A stretch of 64,000 nucleotides of DNA, taken from the NCBI GenBank assembly GCA_958299035.1, contig CATQJL010000001.1, forward strand, positions 3,162,001 to 3,226,000, written 5' to 3'. Below the pieces are notes generated by a model, which was given only the letters and a program-made list of their open reading frames with translations, did no database searches and had not been told where the DNA came from. A program made the translations under genes and the position numbers. Each line of letters begins with the position of its first letter. Within the stretch, counting starts at the first letter, position 1. The stretch comes from Cylicocyclus nassatus (lineage: Eukaryota; Nematoda; Chromadorea; Rhabditida; Strongylidae). Of this stretch, positions 30,123 through 41,690 are shown piece by piece.

Positions 30123-31385
30123 CATACCTTCGATAGTCTAGAGACAGGGCGTCAAAAGTGAAGGTTGTTTGAACATCTGACGTCACAAATAGTGAAGGTT
30201 GTTTAAAGAAGATCAGAGAAGAGAAAATGACTTAAAACAGATACAAAAAGCAAAAGAAACTGCTGAAAAACCGGATAAAAACGCTGCGTAGAGGTTTGAA
30301 ATCTTCCATTTGGCGGCTTTTCAAAGTGCAAGTTTTCTCTCCAGGACCAGCAATTCGCAACACGGGGTCTCGATTTTTGATGCGTCCTTTGAATTTTTAC
30401 CCCCGCATTGAGTTCCTGTTTCCTGGGACGTTGTCTGGATTATTGCGCTTATTGTTCTGAGCAACAATCACCCAAGCTGGAATAAAATCGATGCGAAAGC
30501 AGTGAAACAGAATAGGGTAAAGAAAAACGCACTTTTTACGATTTTCCGCAAAAAATTCTACCATAGTCGAAGAGGTAAGGGCTGGGTGGTTGTCTGCATT
30601 ATGAACACAAGCAAGATCTATATAATGCACGAAAAAACCGCACGAAAATAGTTAAACTAGGAGAAAAACAAGAGATTTCCGAAAACAAGGTTTTTGTCGG
30701 ACTTCTCGTTTAAATCAAAAAATGTGGTTTTGGGACGTTGTCAGCGTAAAAATAGAGATGAAGAGCTTCAAAATGATATATAGCTTGCTAAATTCGGGTT
30801 CGAAACAGCGAAGAAAAGGGCACCAGAGCCAAATGCCCCGCGCCCCACGTATGGGGTAGCGAGGTAGCGCGCAGCGCGCGGCGACGCAGACGTGCAGCGG
30901 AGACAGACCAGAGCCGACGGGGCATTTGGCTCTGGTCGTAGATCTCTGCGGGGTCTCAACGAAAGCCTGCAACATTATATATCATTCTGATCGTCATGAC
31001 ACGACGAGGAGAACTGACAACGTCCCAAGCTTTGAAAATCACTCATTAACGAGAAAGACCAGCGTTTTCGTGCGCGACTCTTTGCGCAAGATTTAAGCGC
31101 AGTTTCTCGTTTTTATTTAACTCCAATAGCTCTCCTAGATTTCTGAAACTCGATTTTGTTCAAATGAGAGGATAACTGAGAAATTTTGTCCTGAATTCCG
31201 GCAAAAATTCCACAGAAACCTTTTTTTTAAGGTAAAAAAAGGCTATGAAAACGCAAATTCTCGGTTTCGCGCTTCGCCCCGGATGACTTCTGTTTTTTTT
31301 CAGGTGAAGGTTATGTCCCCTCATAGCCCTCAAAGTGAAGGTTACCAGAGTACGGGGCTCTATGTATCGAGGGTATGTTTTGCAC
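30115..31385. mobile_element. hAT-like non-autonomous element in PLE 1
   Basis: CATACCTTCGATA at 30123 and TATCGAGGGTATG ending at 31377 are inverted termini. TTTTGCAC (30115-30122 and 31378-31385) is the 8-bp target duplication typical of hAT elements. The 33.4-kb copy shows the uninterrupted site. Inside, GGGACGTTGTCAG (about 30731) and CTGACAACGTCCC (about 31014) form another inverted pair, and GAGCCAAATGCCCCG at about 30827 mirrors CGGGGCATTTGGCTC at about 30918. No transposase is visible. Confidence 0.7.
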
Positions 31386-31386
31386 C

Positions 31387-33239
31387 TAATTTCGTAATCG
31401 GCACCGCCATGTTCCATCATTCTATGCTTTCCCAGCGGACTTATCATGCTTTGCCTCTTTTTACTAGCTAGATGTTCGTTAATCCGTACACTCAATGGTC
31501 GTCCGGTCTCACCGATATAGATGGCAGAGCACTCCATGCATTCAATTTCATAAACGACACCAGATTTTGCACAGTCGCCACGTTTTCCGTACGGGCAAAC
31601 TACGCAATCACGAGATATACATTCGGTATCATACAGCCTGTTACGGACTAATTGCCTTCTGATGTTGTCTCGCGGTATATTGACTAATACAACATCATCG
31701 TCAAGCTGAGCCTATACCAGACACCGTTTGATCGCAGTAGTTACTCTTTCGGATATAAAAGGCAAGCACAAAGGCATTTTGTCCATAGCTTGTTTGCTTG
31801 TCTTTACCGTAGCCCTTCTTGATTGTCTGGGCCGTATACCATATCCATTTGAGGTCATAATCTCGGCTGCCAACTTCAGTGATTCCTGCCTTTCACTACT
31901 GCCGTTACAAATGCTTGTCGCTGATCTTAACATGTTGCGGACAACGGCGCGTTTGACAACCATTGGGTGTGCGGACTTCGCATGCAAGATGATATTCTTA
32001 CTACTCTCTTTACGGAATCATTTTATGCGCACCGTGCCATCAACCACCATCAATTTTTAGAAAAGGCAGCCAACCGTTGCGCGGTTTCCCTCGTGTAAAG
32101 CTTATGTATTGCGACTGTTGATTCAGTAGTTCAAAGTACTCGTCCATCTCCGACTGTGTAGATGTAGCTATGCAACAGTCGTCGATGTAGCGGCAATACA
32201 TAAGTGGACCTCTGGATAGCACCGGTTCTTCTACTTTGCTCATAAAGCATATGGCAAGCACGGGTGCTAAGCGTTCGCACATCGCCAGTCCTCGTATTTG
32301 TGCAAAATGTTTTCCCGATCATTTGAAAATATTGCAAGCTAAGCATTCCTTGATAAGCGTCATGATGCGCGTCTTGCTGGGGCCATATGTCAAGATCGTT
32401 CTACCATGTATCTCGAGCATCTCAGCTAACGCTTGTGAAGCTTTTTCATTGGATACATTAGTATACAATGACGTGACATCAAAGGACTCGATCGCGCAAT
32501 CTGAGGTGAAATTCGTTTTGCGCAAGAGATCAAGAAAATGATTAGTGTTGCTCAAATGAGCAGGTATTTTGCACAAAAGTTGGCTGATAATTTTATTGAG
32601 GAACCGGGCTATACGATCGGTAGGTCCGTTGACACAACTGACAATGGGTCGTATCTTGTACGAATTAGCGGCTTTGGATTGCATCTCGGACGTAAGGAGT
32701 TTGTGCGTCTTGATCAAACTGTAAAAGACAGGGCATGCGGGTGTATCTATTTTAAGCCGACTAAGGAACTTCTCATTCAAACCAGCTTCTTTTCCTATCA
32801 CTGTCCATATGTGGTTTAACCGTTTGCATTGCGTCAGAAACTCTTTCTCATTCGAGGGTTGGTAAACCGTTTTATCTGACAAATGTAACTCGGTTATCTC
32901 ACGATCTAGGGCCTGAGGCATGACGACGAATTCGCCGCCTTTATCGCTGACCGACAAGCGGATGGTACCGTTGTTGGTCAGTTCCTTCAACTCTTTAAAA
33001 CCCTGCTGTTGTGCGTATGTCAAGTTGAATTTTCTCACACTTTTATTGTCATTGAGAACTTTCAATATGCTCAGTGACAATAGCCGGAACTTGATGTCTG
33101 CGGCAGCATAAGACTCGGGCTCTTTGTAGAACGATGATGGAAATGGAACAGATGGTAACGTTCGTCTACTCAGAGTATTGGCGGGTTGTGTGTTAGCATG
33201 CCTTAGCTTGACCCGAAGCTGGTCTCTCAATCTTTGCAA
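31387..33239 (-). pseudogene. PLE 1 reverse transcriptase with GIY-YIG endonuclease
   Basis: The frame starts at 33239 on the minus strand, with a basic N-terminal region, then LSVSDKGGEFVVM, FYSLIKTHK, KIRPIVSCVNGPTDRIARFL and ESFDVTSLYTNVS (RT motif A). The catalytic YIDD motif, as RYIDDCC, lies near 32185. Past RT it keeps a Cys-rich linker (CISRDCVVCPYGKRGDC) and the endonuclease core AIYIGETGRPL near 31510. Lesions include an in-frame TGA at 32319-32321 (Trp in relatives), a frameshift near 32040, a second TGA near 32010 and a TAG at 31712. PLEs retrotranspose by target-primed reverse transcription using the GIY-YIG nuclease. Both catalytic motifs survive, but the reading frame is broken, so it is inactive. 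Confidence 0.88.
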
Positions 33240-33289
33240 TGATCCTACACACTACGGTACGTTCTCGCGTTCAATTAACGTTCGATTAA

Positions 33290-33845
33290 CGAACATCTAG
33301 CTAGTAAAAAGAGGCAAAGCATGATAAGTCCGCTTGGAAAGCATAGAATGATGGAACATGGCGGTGCCGATTACGAAATTAGGTGCAAAATTCTGGGCTA
33401 CGAACAACAAATTTCTGCACGAAAAGCCTTAGAAGCATCCTACATTCTTGTCCGAAACCCGAAACTAAACAGTAAGAATGAGAAATTATCTTTGACGAGT
33501 GATCTACTGCCGTATCTGTCGTTCTGTGAACTATAAGAATGTTTGCCCATATATAAGCAACATTGTGTCATCTTGGTCAGCTCATTTGTCGCATTCGGTC
33601 ACAACAGCTGACACATCGAATGGCTATCCGCTGCAACACGGTGATACATTTGGTGGGTGCACAGCTCCTCCTGAACTCTCTATTTTCACTTGAGACGAAT
33701 CGAATGGCAGCTAGGATGAGGTGTTTGGCGGCTCAGAACGTGTATCACTATAACTGACACCTTTGCAGCCTCTGAAGACGGCGTCCTGCAGAAACGTCAG
33801 GCAATAAAGTTGTATTACCATTAACAACCTGTATACGGCACAGCA
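33290..33845 (+). repeat. Inverted partial copy of the PLE 1 3' end
   Basis: Plus-strand sequence encodes the C-terminal half of the same endonuclease (from NEHLASKKRQSM to SFCEL and stop at about 33535). It then carries the same 3' untranslated region and hammerhead-like motif found at 29656-29970 on the minus strand. It lacks the RT part. Confidence 0.85.
33767..33808 (+). ncRNA. Hammerhead-ribozyme-like motif, inverted PLE 1 copy
   Basis: GCCU-CUGAAGA, a hairpin, GAAAC-GUC-AGGC: the same helix I as the 29.7-kb copy, here with the canonical GUC cleavage triplet. The internal hairpin has one mismatch (GCAG instead of GCCG). Confidence 0.45.
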
Positions 33846-34425
33846 AAGTAATTGGAATTGTTCATATCAAAAGATTTAACTGATTCTTTAAGATTAATCT
33901 CGGTTTCAATCTGCATACTATAAGTATGCTGACAGGTGCCTTCATACTGCGCCAGCAGCGGCCACCGCCACCAGCCGCCGGTCCGTAGCCGCCGCTGCCG
34001 CCTTGTTATCGGAGCGTACTCATAAAATTCTTACCACGCTGCGTGCATCCGTCTAGCTTCACATCTTCTATGCTTCTTTACGTCCCGATTCCGCTGAAAT
34101 GCAGTTCAATTCTCACACATAACATTTTTGTTCATTCTTGTTATTATCTTGTTTGCGTGCATTGGATATGCTATCGGTGACCAATTTCACTATTGCAATC
34201 TTTTGTCTAAAACGACCCTGAGTGATTGAATTAATCCTCATTTGTGTGCGCTTGTAGTCGCAATTGCATGCCTTGTTTGCTTTATCTTGGTTATAGGATT
34301 TCAAAAACCGTAGAGAATTTGAGCAAAGGTAGCAAAAGGAGAAAGAAGCAGAGAAATACATAAATAAAAAAAGTACTTCCAAAAAGACTGGACGCTACAA
34401 TCAAAGGAATCACACCACGGATTAA
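33846..34425. other. No gene recognised
   Basis: A GC-rich GCC/CCG-repeat patch (33950-34005) could be a short exon or simple repeat. No supported frame was found. Confidence 0.3.
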
Positions 34426-34429
34426 CGTC

Positions 34430-35185
34430 GACGAACGAAGCAGGGTTCGATTGAAAAAAACAAGCTCTATAAGATGGCGTGTGGATGTTTACACCAGCTT
34501 CAGCATATAATGAGTTAAAACGAAGTCTGAGAGTTTTTGGATGCCGAAAGTGAAAATCTTTTATATTTTTGCCCAAAGAAAATTGCCAGATCCCAAACTC
34601 ACTCATATACACTCCACATAAGACATTCATAAATGCTGTTGCTGCGTCTGTAACTGTGCAGGAAACCGAGAAAACAAAATTTTCATACTTCCAAAGTGAT
34701 GCTGTGCTGTTCTCACATAAGTAAATGCATATTGCAAGCCCATAGAACTACAATAACAGATTTCCAACTTTTTACAAGCTCTAGTTCCCGAGAAATATTG
34801 ATTTTAATATGAGTTAGTCGACAAAGAGAGCTAAATACGGTATTTCGCAAAAATTAGCGCTTCCAGGAAGCTGACAATTTACTAATATATTTGAACGAAT
34901 GTTGTATATCATGTAAAAACAGCACAGCATCGCTTTTCAAAAGCTTATTTCAAATTTTTCGGTTTCTAGCACAGAAACAGGCACAGCAATTGCACGTATG
35001 AATGTCTTATGTGAAGTGTAAGTGTGTGAGCAAGTTTGGGATTTGGTAAGTTTTCTTTTAGCGAAAAATATAAGAAACTTTTCAATTTTTTACCATCTGA
35101 AGGCCAGGTTTCGGCTTCTAATTCGTGATGTGCAGAAATTGGTGAGAACATCTCATGTCATCTTATAGAGCTTGCTTTGCTGTAT
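34430..35185. repeat. Imperfect palindrome, arms about 200 bp
   Basis: 34430-34640 is a diverged reverse complement of 34985-35185: AAGCTCTATAAGATG pairs with CATCTTATAGAGCTT, and CACATAAGACATTCATA with TATGAATGTCTTATGTG. No terminal duplication was identified. Confidence 0.65.
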
Positions 35186-36030
35186 CGAACGTATCCTGCA
35201 TCTTAATTAGAATTGAGAAATGTGTTACTCATTGCGGTAAGAAATCAAAATTGAAAAACTTATGAGACAACCTGGAAACTGATGTACAGGGCCTGGTACA
35301 GGGCGGGCAAATGACAGGCTGGAAATGGTTTTGGGCAAATAACAAAGAGGATATCGTTTTTGCAGGATCCGGGGCGAAGCTGCAGAAATATAGGTAGTTC
35401 ATGTTTTCTGCTTATCTTAACATGCTGTGTTCCACAAAGGGCAAACAGGAGTTAGGCAATTCGCGCTACCGCTGACTGCCGCACCCGCGACATCGCTTAA
35501 CTGATGCCATTTGTAACAACATACAAGGCTAGTTCTCAATGTATGCCTATCGATATGGCAACAAATTTCGTAAGCGAACGAAGAGAGGCTAATGGAAACA
35601 AAGTTTGAAAAATTATGAAAACTTGTGTGAGTAGGAAGTGTAGTAGGCGTTTTTTCCAAAATTTGCGTAATTGATGAGTGAAGATGTGAATAAATGGCTC
35701 GTCTGCAACGCACAGATGACGATATGGTATGAAACTTGATAAGTAAATGAACACGGCCTGCAAGGCTTAACCTAGAAGTTTCAATAAAAAATTTTGTGAC
35801 TGAAGGGTGTGGCAAGCTTTTGTGGGAAATTTCCCGCTACTAAAAAAACCGCGCCAGATTTGGTGTGTGTGTATGCGAAGTAGGACTAGGGAACAAAATA
35901 TGAAGAATTATGAAAAATTTATGTGAATGAAGAGGGTGCCCAACTTTTTTTCGAATTAGGTTGGCAAATGCCAAATTAGGTTGGCAATTGCCAACCTTAT
36001 GCCCACCTGAGGTTGGCAAAACTTCCACTT
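35186..36030. other. Repeat-derived sequence, no gene
   Basis: Segments around 35600-35660 and 35860-35945 are inverted relatives of about 42040-42215 (ATTATGAAAAATTTATGTGAATGAA...). TTAGGTTGGCAATTGCCAACCT near 35975 is a short hairpin. Confidence 0.4.
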
Positions 36031-36320
36031 CACATAATCTTTGTATTCGTAATCAGCATGCCCGATTACCTCCCTGTGCTAACTCCCAGCCCTGCAGGTC
36101 AAACTTTGCCAAAGAATCGATAAAAATCGATAAAATCGATATCGATCGATTGATTATGAAAAGTGGCCTATGATACCCGCCCGGCCCCGAAGTGTATGCG
36201 TGCAAGGTTTGGTCCGGATCATTTCAGAAATGGAATTTTCTATTCATACTTAACATAACAGAACATACTTACAGACAGACAGACAAACAAACAAACAAAC
36301 ACATACAGACAAACAGGAAA
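36030..36320. repeat. CGATAAAATCGAT repeat family, partial copy
   Basis: Contains AATCAGCATGCCCGATTACC, then a Pro-tract-like CCCAGCCCTGCAGG, CGATAAAATCGATATCGATCG, GGTCCGGATC and a terminal (ACAG/ACAA)n microsatellite. Fuller copies lie at 40405-41030 and 44835-45784. Confidence 0.75.
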
Positions 36321-37401
36321 ATCAGAAGTTGTTGCAAAAGCTGCATCACTATGTAGGCAGTGTGATAAATCAAATCCAGCGCTTAATGAACATTGCAAAC
36401 AGAGTTTTATGGAGTAAAAACGTAACAACTTCATTGTAGGTTGGAGTCTGTCCGTCAATATTAGCGATTACGCAGAGTTTATGGAGGCGCTCCTCACCTC
36501 ATCTATCGAAAATGCTCAGAGGATTTTGTTGCTTTCGTTTGAAATAAACAAGGGCTTACTCCTCAAACCAGCTTCTTGTTAAAGTAGAGACTTTTGATGC
36601 TTTTGAAAGCAAAAAGTGCAGTGATCGCTTCTATTTGAGTAGGATGACAGGCCGTAGGTGTTGCAAATGTTTCACATTTTAGGACATAATTGTACAAAAA
36701 ATTGAGTCAAAGAATGCGATAGTGATTAGAAAAACCAGGAGTAGTAGTAATTTGGTCGAAACCAACAAATGATGTGATAGTTCAATCATGGTTACATCGT
36801 GGTAAGCATGATCATCTTTTCACGGCCACTCAGTTCAATCGGTCATACAAAATCATGAAACAAGCAAGTAACTAGCAGAAAACCATAACTGTTTCATGCT
36901 TGTTTCATTCTAAACCAAACTATGGTTTAAACAGCAGGTTTACACCATTGTTCCCTTATCAGATAGAGTAATGAAAACAGCACTTCATTTCATGAGACGC
37001 AGACGTGAAACCGCCACATCATAGTTTAAAATGAAAAAGTACCCCCGACCACTTTTTCGTTTCAAACAATGATGTGTTGGTTTTGCAAGTTAAGAAGAGT
37101 GAGGGAGATCATTCTGCAACTTACTATGAGAAAGCTTACTCGTTTACAGCTTAGATAAGGTTATAGGAAGGTGCAAGGCTGGAGACCGAACTGCAAGTTT
37201 GGTAAAGTGCAATGATTGCCGACAAGCATGAGAATGGTTGGAGTTTCGATCTTCTCCAATGACTTTGCTTTGCAAGATAGCATTTCGAGGTTTCCTATTG
37301 GTTAATTCGTGGTTTCGTTGCGAAAATGATGTGAAGCTGCTGGTTAGCTGGTGTCATGAAAACACAGTTAACATGATGGTTTCGACTAAATTACTACCAC
37401 T
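36321..37401. other. No gene recognised
   Basis: Sequence rich in ATGAAAC/GTTTCAT words (about 36840-37080). I see no supported gene or element boundary. Confidence 0.3.
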
Positions 37402-38639
37402 CCTGTCTTTTAGTGCGTGTGTGCGAGTGTGTGTTTGTCTGCTTCTCACGAAATTAGAGGTAGCTTATCGAGCTACAATTTTGCATAGCATGCCGTACCA
37501 GCATGTACGCCCGCCATGCACAAGGACGAGCCGGTTCGATAAGCGGGTCAAAATTTGCGCCTCAAACGGGTCCACTTGGCTTTTGGTGCGCAAAACTAAG
37601 TCACAAATTCAACTTTTTGCAAAGTGCTGATTTGCCTGACAAGCAAATCTGCGCTAAAAGAATTTTAGCTCAAAAAGTGCTCAAAAAGTTTGCTCTTCTG
37701 CGAAAAAAGCGCCAAAAAGTAGTGGTCGCGCAGAGAGTTGATTTGGCAAGGTTTTAGCTAAAAATCTGAAAAGATTTTTGCACGGAAATGTGCAATAATC
37801 TATTAAAATTTGTATTTATTCCTTGGCAAAAAAAGTTTCCTTTCTCGAAACTACCGATCTTACATGGAGATGCTTCAAGAATGAACAGTTGTTTACAATT
37901 CATTTATGATGTACAGCCTCGCGCGGTGAGTTTCAAAGTCATCATTTTGGGAGCATGAATAAGGCATACGGATAGCAAAGCCAGTGACGAACCTCAGCCG
38001 CGAAGCGGAGGTGACGTACTGGTATTCAAATATTATTCGATATTCGAATATCTAAAATTTCGATTCAGGTAAACTGAACTTAACCCATCAGTTGAGTACG
38101 TCAGGTAAAATATTGACCGCCCCCTTCCTATGCTATAAGTCGGCAAGTGAACTGACAATTACCATCCGTCCACCTGCTGCAGTCAACTGATGCTAGACGA
38201 ATGCAAATAGTATGGAAAAGACGGGACGCAGAAAACATTCCTCTAAGTTGTTCCTGAGTAACTTACGATACACATCAGTTTGCCTAACACTGCAGACAAA
38301 ATCGACGCAAAACTGCACAATACCGCCGCCCAAAAAGGACAGGGTCGATGAAAAGCTGATTTTTGCATGGTAAGGAAGAAAACAGATTCTTTTCTTTTTT
38401 GTAATTTGCTGATTTTTTTCTCGAAAAGCTGCTTGAGACAAGAATTTATTGACTTAGTTCATTGAGTTCATGTTGCAACCATTTCATTTTTTCATGAAAT
38501 TTTCGTCAAAAAATGTGTTTTTCTTTTATCCATGTATGTGCTAGGAGAAAATCTTGATAGCGGTCATCATCGATTTTGCGATAGTGATCGCTGTCAAAGA
38601 CGCCACGCGACACGGAAAAAATGTGCCGCTAGCTGGTGT

Positions 38640-39201
38640 TTAACACGTTGACGACGAGACATTTTTTTGAGGTCTGTCCCTGTGGTCGAGACGTTTCCGT
38701 GCATCCCTACGACTGGCCGCATGTATGTATGCATGCATTCATGCACGAAATGTAAAATGTGCAAGCCCCGCCCCCATGTGGCAAGCTCCGCCCACTCGGC
38801 CAAACATGTCGGAAATTGCCCAAATTTCAAGAATTCATGCGATTTCCGCCACTTTTGAAAAATGGGCGGAGCTTGCCACTCAGTGGGCGGAGTTTGCGCG
38901 ACGGTGGGCGGGGCCTATCCATAGGTTGTTTGAGGTCTTTTCGTTCATCTACGGCCTCATCTATGCTTTTTATGAACAAAAAGGGTCCCTGTGAGAAGCA
39001 TGGGAGTGGGCGGAGTCTGCTAAAAGGGGCGGGGCTAATATATGAAGTACATCTGAGCCTATATTGATTATATGAACAAAAATGAGAGGATTGGACAGAT
39101 AGTATCAGAATTAAGGCCGCCACGCACCACTGCGCGGCGTCGTCCACAGGGACAGACTGCCTGCCGCGCACCATTGCGCGGCACTGTCGTCAACGTGTTA
39201 A
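38640..39201. mobile_element. piggyBac-like MITE
   Basis: Both ends are TTAA plus an inverted terminus: TTAACACGTTGACGAC on the left, GTCGTCAACGTGTTAA on the right. TTAA duplications are diagnostic of piggyBac. Near the ends GGTCTGTCCCTGTGG pairs with CCACAGGGACAGAC. The interior has several GGGCGGAG(C/T)TTG repeats. No transposase is visible. Confidence 0.75.
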
Positions 39202-39238
39202 GGCAATTCGAAATTTTAGATATTCGAATATCGAATAA

Positions 39239-39725
39239 CCAGTGCTTCACCTCTGCTTCGCAGAGGTTCGCACTGGCATCGTGAACCGTGGTAAACTCAC
39301 TTTCTGAGAGCTTGTCTCTCAAATCATTGTTCGGTTGATTGCAAAGTGAGCCGTAGTTAAAAATGAACCATACTCGCTATCTTAACCTCACATGATGTTT
39401 AGTATCATAAATCATTCCTCACTGTAATTTCGTAACGGACAAACTCCACACAATTTCAGATTAAGCCGCTTATTATAAGTCACCAGTGCTTCACCTCTGC
39501 TTCGCAGAGGTTCGCACTGGCATCGTAAACTGTGGTAAACTCACTTTCTGAGAGCTTGTCTCTCAAATCATTGTTCGATTTATTGCAACGTGAGCTGTAG
39601 TTAAAAATGAACCATACTCGCTATCTTAACCTCACATGATGTTTAGTATCGTAAATCATTCCTCACTGTAATTTCGTAACGGACAAACTCCACACAACTT
39701 CAGATTAAGCCGCTTATTATAAGTC
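39239..39725. repeat. 243-bp tandem duplication
   Basis: Units 39239-39481 and 39482-39725 differ at only a few bases. Each begins with the CCAGTGCTTCACCTCTGC... hairpin and ends GCTTATTATAAGTCA. Confidence 0.9.
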
Positions 39726-40404
39726 ATGATATTTGAATACCAGTACGTCACCTCCGCTTCGCGGCCGAGGTTCGGCACTGGCTTTGCTATCCGTATGCCT
39801 TATTCATGCTCCCAAAATGATGACTTTGAAACTCACCGCGCGAGGCTGTACATCATAAATGAATTGTAAACAACTGTTCATTCTTGAAGCATCTCCATGT
39901 AAGATCGGTAGTTTCGAGAAAGGAAACTTTTTTTGCCAAGGAATAAATACAAATTCGAATAGATTATTGTACATTTCCGTGCAAAAATCTTTTCAGATTT
40001 TTAGCTAAAACCTTGCCAAATCAACTCTCTGCGCGACCACTACTTTTTGGCGCTTTTTTCGCAGAAGAGCAAACTTTTTGAGCACTTTTTGAGCTAAAAT
40101 TCTTGTAGCGCAGATTTGCTTGTCAGGCAAATCAGCACTTTGCAAAAAGTTGAATTTGTGACCTAGTTTTGCGCACCAAAAGCCAAGTGGACCCGTTTGA
40201 GGCGCAAATTTTGAAGGACCCGCTTATCGAACCGGCTCGTCCTTGTGCATGGCGGGCGTACATGCTGGTACGGCATGCTATGCAAAATTGTAGCTCGATA
40301 AGCTACCTCTATGAATTTCGTGGCAGACAGACAAACACACGCACACACGCACAAAAAGACAGACGTTTAGCGCTTTATTATAAGTCATGATTATTATATA
40401 AAAT

Positions 40405-41030
40405 ATTATATACTAGCTGGCTTACTCGGCTCCGCCCGGCCCTGTCAAAACACTATGTCAAAGAACACTATCCCTATTCCTGTAAGAAACTTCCCCTGTG
40501 CCCACGCCTACGTGCCAAATCACTATCCCCGCTGTTTTAGTAATCAGCATGCTCAATTACCCCCTGTGCCAACTCCCAGCCCCGCAGCTCAAACTTTGCA
40601 AAAAATCGATAAAATCGATAAAAGTAATGCACGATTTTAAAAACTAATATTGTATTCGTAATCAGCATGCTCGATTACCCCCCTGTGCCAAATCCCAGCC
40701 CCGTAGCTCAAACTTTGCAAAAAATCGATAAAATCGATAAAAGTAATGCACGATTTTAAAAACTAATATTGTATTCGTAATCAGCATGCTCGATTACCCC
40801 CCCCCCTGTGCCAACTCCCAGCCCCGTAGCTCAAACTTTGCAAAAAATCGATAAAATCGATATCGACCGTGACGAAAAGTAGCCTATGACACCCGCCGGG
40901 GCCCGTAGTGTATGTGTGCCAAGTTTGGTCCGGATCGGTTCAGAAATGGAATTTTCTATTCGGAACATACGTACAGACAGACATACAGACAGACAGACAA
41001 ACAGACAAACAGACATTCAGCTTTATATAT
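40405..41030. repeat. CGATAAAATCGAT repeat family with about 118-bp tandem units
   Basis: Starts TACTAGCTGGCTTACTCGGC. Three units of about 118 bp follow, each with AATCAGCATGCTC, TGTGCCAA...CCCAGCC, AAACTTTGCAAAAAATCG and CGATAAAAGTAATG. It ends with GGTCCGGATCGGTTCAGAAA and an (ACAG)n tail then TTTATATATAAGA. Confidence 0.8.
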
Positions 41031-41032
41031 AA

Positions 41033-41690
41033 GACCAGTGCGTCACCTCTGCTTCGCAGAGGCTCGCACTGGCTCTACTATCTAAGTGTCTTACTCATTC
41101 TCGTAAAATCGTGGCACTGGAACTCACCAGTGCCACGATTTGCCGACTACCACGAATAAAATGTAAACAACCACTCATTTAGAAAGTTTTTTCACGTGAG
41201 ATCGGTGATTTCGTGTGGATGAAACTTTTCGCAGAAAGACAAACGCAAATTTGGATAGGTTTTTGGATTTGCCACGGCTTGGTAGTCGCCATAGAGGTAA
41301 TAGCCGTGAGCTACATCTCTGTGCGAGAATTTCCTCAAACGCTTAGCTAGAACCTTGGCAAATTGGCCATTTACACAACCAATTCTTTTTGGCGCCGTAT
41401 TCGTTATGTAGTAAACTTTCAACCACTTTTCGGGCTAAGCTCCATTGCTTGCACATTTGCTTACCAAACTCATCCACGACTCTGCAAAAAGTGGTGATAC
41501 GGACCGAATTTTGCGGTACAGAAGCCAGGTGGACCCGTTTGGCGCGCAATTTTTGAGGGATCCGCTCAACGAATCTACTCGTGCTTTTGCATGTTGGACT
41601 TTCATGAAGGTATCATGCGCCATACAAAATTTGGGCTTAGAATGCTGGCGGAACACGCTCCACGAATTTCGTAACAAACACACCAGGGCT
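41033..41690. repeat. Diverged copy of the 37.4/39.7-kb palindrome arm
   Basis: Begins with the CCAGTGCGTCACCTCTGC... hairpin and then follows 39780-40330 with many substitutions. It contains a nested GTGGCACTGG...CCAGTGCCAC hairpin near 41111-41138. Confidence 0.65.

Larger units (their letters stand above)
29656..33845 (-). mobile_element. Penelope-like element 1 (decayed) with inverted upstream copy
   Basis: The body reads on the minus strand from 33239 (RT N-terminus) to about 29656 (3' end with hammerhead-like motif). At its 5' side lies a plus-strand partial copy of its own 3' end (about 33290-33845), so both outer ends are the same sequence in inverted orientation. That arrangement is known for PLEs. 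The body is interrupted by an hAT-like insertion (30123-31377). Confidence 0.85.
37402..40366. repeat. 3-kb palindrome with 0.63-kb arms
   Basis: 37402-38034 and 39727-40366 are near-identical reverse complements, ending outward in a GTGTGTGTTTGTCTG microsatellite and inward in a CCAGTAC...hairpin. The loop (38035-39726) holds TTCGATATTCGAATATC inverted motifs, a piggyBac-like element and a tandem duplication. Confidence 0.85.
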
